Source: an uncultured Bacteroidota bacterium
GTDB lineage: Bacteria; Bacteroidota; Bacteroidia; Bacteroidales; P3
Reading direction: 5' to 3'
NCBI GenBank assembly: GCA_902788805.1
Contig: CADALO010000002.1
Coordinates: 1-64,000 of the forward strand
Length of the DNA stretch: 64,000 bases
This document shows, piece by piece, positions 61,369 to 64,000 of the stretch. The notes beneath the pieces were generated by a model. That model had not been told where the DNA came from. It searched no databases and saw only the letters and a list, made by a program, of their open reading frames with translations. Both the position numbers and the translations under genes were made by a program. Each line of letters opens with the position of its first letter. Within the stretch, counting starts at the first letter, position 1.

Positions 61369-62160
61369 GTTTTTTTTGAACACGAATTGCCACAAATTAT
61401 CCGAAAATTATTTATTGAACACGGATTGAGCGGATAACACGGATGTTTTTGTTTGAACACGAATGGCTCGAATGACACGAATTAAGAATTCGTTAGCGAA
61501 TTGCACAGATGATTATGTTTTGAAAAATCCGTTCAATCTGCTCAATCCGTGGTCAAAAAGTTATTCGCGTCATTCGAGCGAGATTTCATCGAGCCATTCG
61601 TGTCATTCGTGTTAAGAAAGGTTGAAGGGTTAGAGGGTTTTAAGGTTTTAGGGATGAAATGTTTTAGAGATTTCCTGCGAGATCTATCGAGCCACCAGCA
61701 CCTCAACACCACACTCCCGCAATAATGCATACCCTCTTACTCTCCTCTTACTTCCCTCTTACTAAACGCATCATTTTTTCAACGCTTTTTTTGTAACTAT
61801 CTGCCCCCAAGAACTCTTTTTTTGAACACGGATTGAGCGTATAACACGGATATTTTTCTTTGAACACGAATAACACGAATTAAGAATTCGTTAAAACAAA
61901 TTCGCACAGATGATTATGTTCAAAAAAAATCGTCCGATAAGTAAATTTATGGATAATTAATGGCAATTCGTGTTCTAAAATCCGTTCCATCCGCTCAATC
62001 CGTGGTCAAAAAGTTATTCGCGTCATTCGAGCAATTATTCGCTGTATTATATTTATTCAGCGGTGCTCATCACCCCTTCGGGGGTCGTGTTCAAATAAAT
62101 TTCCGGATAATTAATGGCAATTCGTGTTCAAAATATACGGTCAATCTGTGTGCAAAAAGC
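61369..62160. repeat. Gene-free field of degenerate CGAAT/CGGAT repeats with inverted halves
   Basis: The 1.2-kb gap (60991-62235) has no gene. In 61369-61520 and again in 61825-61915 there are runs such as GAACACGAAT and CGGATTGAGCGGATAACACGG in which CGAAT or CGGAT recurs every 9 bp; in 61525-61615 and 61965-62140 the complement (ATTCGTGTCATTCGTG, CAATCCGTGG) follows. So each run is a degenerate array in head-to-head order. Phrases recur between the two runs (GCACAGATGATTATGTT; GTTATTCGCGTCATTCGAGC). Nothing is seen in 60991-61368. Confidence 0.8.
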
Positions 62161-62178
62161 ATTTAGCGTCCAAATAAA

Positions 62179-62210
62179 AACGGCGGCTGGGATTAATCCC
62201 AGCCGCCGTT
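62179..62210 (-). terminator. Terminator of the hibernation factor gene
   Basis: A perfect 32-nt palindrome (AACGGCGGCTGGGATT and complement) followed on the minus strand by a T-run. It starts 26 nt after the stop codon. Confidence 0.85.
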
Positions 62211-62235
62211 AGCGTTGCCTAAGCAGCGTAAGTGG

Positions 62236-62529
62236 TTATTTGTAGCGCTCCTTGTACTTGTCAATCTGTATCTTCATAGTGTCGACGCAATCCGACACAG
62301 CCTCCTCAAAGGAGTCGGCCTGCTTGCTGTTGAAGAGCGTCTGGCCCGGCAGGGTCAGCGAAATCTCTGCTATCTTGTTGTTGTCACTCTCGGGTTTGTC
62401 CACTTTGAGGAATACTTCGCACTTGGTGGCGTTGTCTACCAGTCGTTCCAGTTTAGCGACTTTGTCGCCTACGAATTTTTCAAGCTTCGGGTCTGCTTTG
62501 AATTTCACTGAGTTGATTGTAACATTCAT
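62236..62529 (-). CDS. hpf: Ribosome hibernation promoting factor (short HPF/RaiA type)
   Basis: 97 residues. The pattern INSVKFKADPKLEKFVGDKV, then AKLERLVDNATKCEVFLKVD and PGQTLFNSKQADSFEEAVSD, is the short HPF/RaiA family. It binds the ribosome decoding centre and stabilises inactive 100S or 70S particles in stationary phase. Preceded by a strong AGGAGGT four nt before the start, rare in this phylum, so translation is probably high. The order xer - hpf is typical of Bacteroidales. Upstream is an 8-bp TGTTGATT array. Confidence 0.9.
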   Translation of the reverse strand: MNVTINSVKFKADPKLEKFVGDKVAKLERLVDNATKCEVFLKVDKPESDNNKIAEISLTLPGQTLFNSKQADSFEEAVSDCVDTMKIQIDKYKERYK

Positions 62530-62533
62530 AATT

Positions 62534-62540
62534 ACCTCCT
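62534..62540 (-). promoter_or_regulatory. Strong Shine-Dalgarno site of hpf
   Basis: AGGAGGT on the minus strand with 4 nt to the ATG. Other genes here rarely have one, so it stands out. Confidence 0.75.
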
Positions 62541-62544
62541 TTTG

Positions 62545-62608
62545 TGTTGATATGTTGATATGTTTTTTTTGTTGATTTGTTTATTTGTTTGGTGTTGATT
62601 TGTTCTCA
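62545..62608. repeat. 8-bp array TGTTGATA/TGTTGATT between xer and hpf
   Basis: Units TGTTGATA x2, TGTTTTTTT, TGTTGATT, TGTTTATT, TGTTTGG, TGTTGATT, TGTTCTCA, mostly 8 bp with one 7 and one 9. It fills the leader between the recombinase stop and the hpf ribosome site. Confidence 0.75.
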
Positions 62609-63511
62609 GTTCTCCGTTTTCCGCTCTCTCGGGTGGGTGTGTTTGTAGGTATCTTTCAGGTGCTGCCGCGACACGTGGGTGTAGACTTCGGTGGCGCTGA
62701 GGTCGCTGTGTCCGAGGAGTTCTTTGATGGCGTTGATGTCGGCGCCTTCGTTGAGCAGATGGGTCGCGAAGCTGTGGCGGAAGATGTGGGGGCTGACCCT
62801 GTCAGCCTTGGATAGTGGACGCATATAGTGCTTGACAATCTTATCGACGTAGTATTGGGTTAGTGGCTTGCCATTTGCTTGTACGAAAAAGAACTCTGAG
62901 GTGATACCTTTTTCTCTCTTTAACGAAAAATAACATTTTATAGTATGCAGAAGTTCATTTTCGATGGGAATTATTCTTTCCTTGTCACGTTTACCCAAGA
63001 CTTTCAGCGTGTTAGCGGCGAGGTCGACAGCATTTTCTTTTAGATTTATCAGCTCGGCGCGGCGCATACCGGTCTCGTAGAGCATCTGCAGCAGCAGTTG
63101 GTCGCGGCGGCCATCGAAGTCGTCGGCGAAGAGGTCGCGGTCGTAGATGTGTTGGGCTTCGCTTTCGGTGAAGAATATCGGCAGCCGCTTTGGGGTCTTG
63201 GGTGAGGTGACTTTGGCCATTATGTCGCTGTCGGTCCATCCCTGGCGGCGCAGGAACTTGAAGAAGGAGCGCAGCGCGGCGAGCATAGCCTTGACGCTGT
63301 TGGGGTTGTAGCCCTCGGTGGCGAGTTGCATCTGCCATTCGCGCACCTCGAGGTGGGTGACGGCGGCGGTGTCGTCGACCAGGAAGGCATCGGCAAGGAA
63401 GGCGGCAAAGTGGGCCAGAACACCCGAATACTTCTCGACGGTGAGGGTCGATAGGCGGCGTTCGGCGCTGATATACTGCACAAAAGCGTCTATGGCGGCA
63501 TCCATTTTCAT
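62606..63511 (-). CDS. Tyrosine site-specific recombinase (XerC/XerD family)
   Basis: 301 residues from the ATG at 63511, chosen because the Xer N-terminal domain (MDAAIDAFVQYISAERRL) begins there; an open frame continues 39 codons upstream through AT-rich non-coding sequence. Catalytic residues are R150 (TGMRRAEL), K174 (GKRDKERI), H242 and R245 (HIFRHSFATH), H268 (LLGHSDLS) and the Tyr nucleophile Y277 (EVYTHV). It resolves chromosome dimers at dif; XerC and XerD cannot be told apart here. It is followed by hpf, with rpmB on the other side in the opposite direction. Confidence 0.92.
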   Translation of the reverse strand: MKMDAAIDAFVQYISAERRLSTLTVEKYSGVLAHFAAFLADAFLVDDTAAVTHLEVREWQMQLATEGYNPNSVKAMLAALRSFFKFLRRQGWTDSDIMAKVTSPKTPKRLPIFFTESEAQHIYDRDLFADDFDGRRDQLLLQMLYETGMRRAELINLKENAVDLAANTLKVLGKRDKERIIPIENELLHTIKCYFSLKREKGITSEFFFVQANGKPLTQYYVDKIVKHYMRPLSKADRVSPHIFRHSFATHLLNEGADINAIKELLGHSDLSATEVYTHVSRQHLKDTYKHTHPRERKTEN

Positions 63512-63574
63512 ATCTTGGTAACGCAAAAAGGGTGAAAATCGCATTTTCAGGGTACTAAAAATGAAAAAAATGTG

Positions 63575-63583
63575 TACTTTTGC
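63575..63583 (+). promoter_or_regulatory. Possible -7 box upstream of rpmB (first)
   Basis: TACTTTTGC within TGTGTACTTTTGCACTCG, a near match to TAnnTTTG, without a clear -33 box. A second, better supported promoter follows at 63713-63743 with the same TTTTGCACTC context. Confidence 0.4.
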
Positions 63584-63712
63584 ACTCGTAACCGACTGAA
63601 AAAAATATGTTAATTCGTTTTTAAGCAAAATTAGAAACCACTGATTCTATGACATTTACATTTAACGAAATGTTAAAAAAATTTAAAAGTCGACTTTGGC
63701 AAGGAAAATTAT

Positions 63713-63743
63713 TTTGTCAGTTTGGAAAATAGTGCGACTTTTG
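63713..63743 (+). promoter_or_regulatory. Promoter upstream of rpmB (second)
   Basis: TTTG at 63713-63716, a 19-nt spacer, then GACTTTTG at 63736-63743. The -7 box has GA for TA. The leader to the rpmB start is about 175 nt and ends in a 9-bp array. Confidence 0.5.
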
Positions 63744-63850
63744 CACTCCGTTTTGAGAGAAAAAAGGCTAAAAGAACGGAGAACGGAGAGCTGAGAGATA
63801 AGATTCCGTAGGGGCGTACCCCCGTGTACGCCCAAAATCCACACCCAAAA

Positions 63851-63895
63851 CCCTTTAACCCTTTCAACCTTTTAAACCTCTCAAACCATTTAAAC
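63851..63895 (+). repeat. 9-bp array before rpmB, five units
   Basis: CCCTTTAAC, CCTTTCAAC, CTTTTAAAC, CTCTCAAAC, CATTTAAAC in exact 9-bp register. Same family as the array before the HdrA-like gene at 31554-31598. The ATG is 25 nt downstream. Confidence 0.85.
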
Positions 63896-63920
63896 AGAAT
63901 AATTTTAAAACAGAAATAAG

Positions 63921-64000
63921 ATGTCAAAGATTTGTGAAATTACCGGAAAGCACGTGATTACTGGAAACAACGTTTCCCACTCGCGTATCCATACCAAGAG
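63921..64000 (+). CDS. rpmB: 50S ribosomal protein L28, N-terminal part (partial)
   Basis: Twenty-six codons from the ATG at 63921 to the window edge, MSKICEITGKHVITGNN then VSHSRIHTK. The CxxTG and GNNVSHS pattern is the L28 signature. The protein is part of the 50S ribosome subunit; the rest lies outside the window. Two promoter-like boxes and a 9-bp array precede it; in other Bacteroidales rpmB is followed by rpmG. Confidence 0.9.
   Translation, partial: MSKICEITGKHVITGNNVSHSRIHTK

Noticed and set aside
61369..62160. CRISPR array in the 61-62 kb field
   Set aside because: No constant repeats of 25-40 bp with unique spacers; units are 9-bp degenerate and partly inverted, and no cas genes are nearby.

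Overview
The window reads as a chromosomal segment of an anaerobic or microaerotolerant Bacteroidales bacterium (Bacteroidota), probably from a gut-like community. Reasons: promoter-like boxes of the TTG - 19 nt - TAnnTTTG type in front of several genes; a 6136-residue secreted protein with a type IX secretion C-terminal sorting domain; the DUF6089 - uppS - bamA - skp - skp block, DUF4837 lipoprotein, type III glutamine synthetase, rubrerythrin and pyruvate:ferredoxin oxidoreductase. Most genes are moderately GC-rich; a few stretches (about 4.6-6.2, 16.2-17.1 and 61-62.2 kb) are clearly AT-richer. No rRNA, tRNA, CRISPR array, prophage or insertion sequence was recognised.

Layout. 0-2.4 kb: tail of nifJ, then three genes joined by 1-nt stop/start overlaps (DUF488, DUF488, dual-OB-like protein). 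2.5-4.5 kb: UbiA prenyltransferase and radical SAM protein. 4.7-6.9 kb: AT-rich membrane protein, a 119-bp imperfect palindrome and a ParE-type toxin-antitoxin pair. 7-13.3 kb: rubrerythrin, then three glutamine-handling genes on the minus strand (type III glutamine synthetase, CTP synthase, amidophosphoribosyltransferase), each with an internal deletion in a conserved core. 13.4-20.3 kb: three secreted proteins sharing a DUF6624-like repeat, two of them fused to peptidase domains. 20.5-26 kb: lipoproteins, two ECF sigma-factor modules, TonB-like protein and superoxide dismutase. 26.5-32.6 kb: a two-VOC-domain protein followed by a heterodisulfide-reductase-like (HdrABC-type) iron-sulfur cluster. 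32.6-40.3 kb: small peptide, mazG, the outer-membrane biogenesis block and DUF4837. 40.4-41.7 kb: repeats and an epimerase. 41.8-60.2 kb: one giant repeat adhesin-like gene. 60.3-61 kb: HEPN/MNT toxin-antitoxin pair just upstream of it. 61-62.2 kb: gene-free repeat field. 62.2-64 kb: hibernation factor, tyrosine recombinase, start of rpmB.

How genes work together. The Hdr-like set (Fe-S ferredoxin subunits, membrane Fe-S/CCG protein, HdrB-like and HdrA-like subunits) looks like one electron-transfer complex. The Skp/BamA/UppS block serves envelope assembly. The sod-tonB pair and rubrerythrin deal with oxygen stress and envelope energy transduction.

The most unusual thread is non-coding. Many intergenic gaps are filled with degenerate short-period arrays whose period is a fixed integer: 7 bp around the radical SAM gene, 8 bp in the VOC-hdrC gap and before the hibernation factor, 9 bp before hdrA and rpmB and in the 61-62 kb field, and 11 bp at 20.5, 26.1 and 40.7 kb. 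Two of the 11-bp arrays fold into long hairpins with every unit one helical turn apart, and the third has an inverted left part. I know of no described function for them. Other leads are the DUF488-DUF488-dual-OB operon, the chimeric S41-DUF6624 protein, and the cluster of deletions in glutamine genes, which may be real or an assembly fault.
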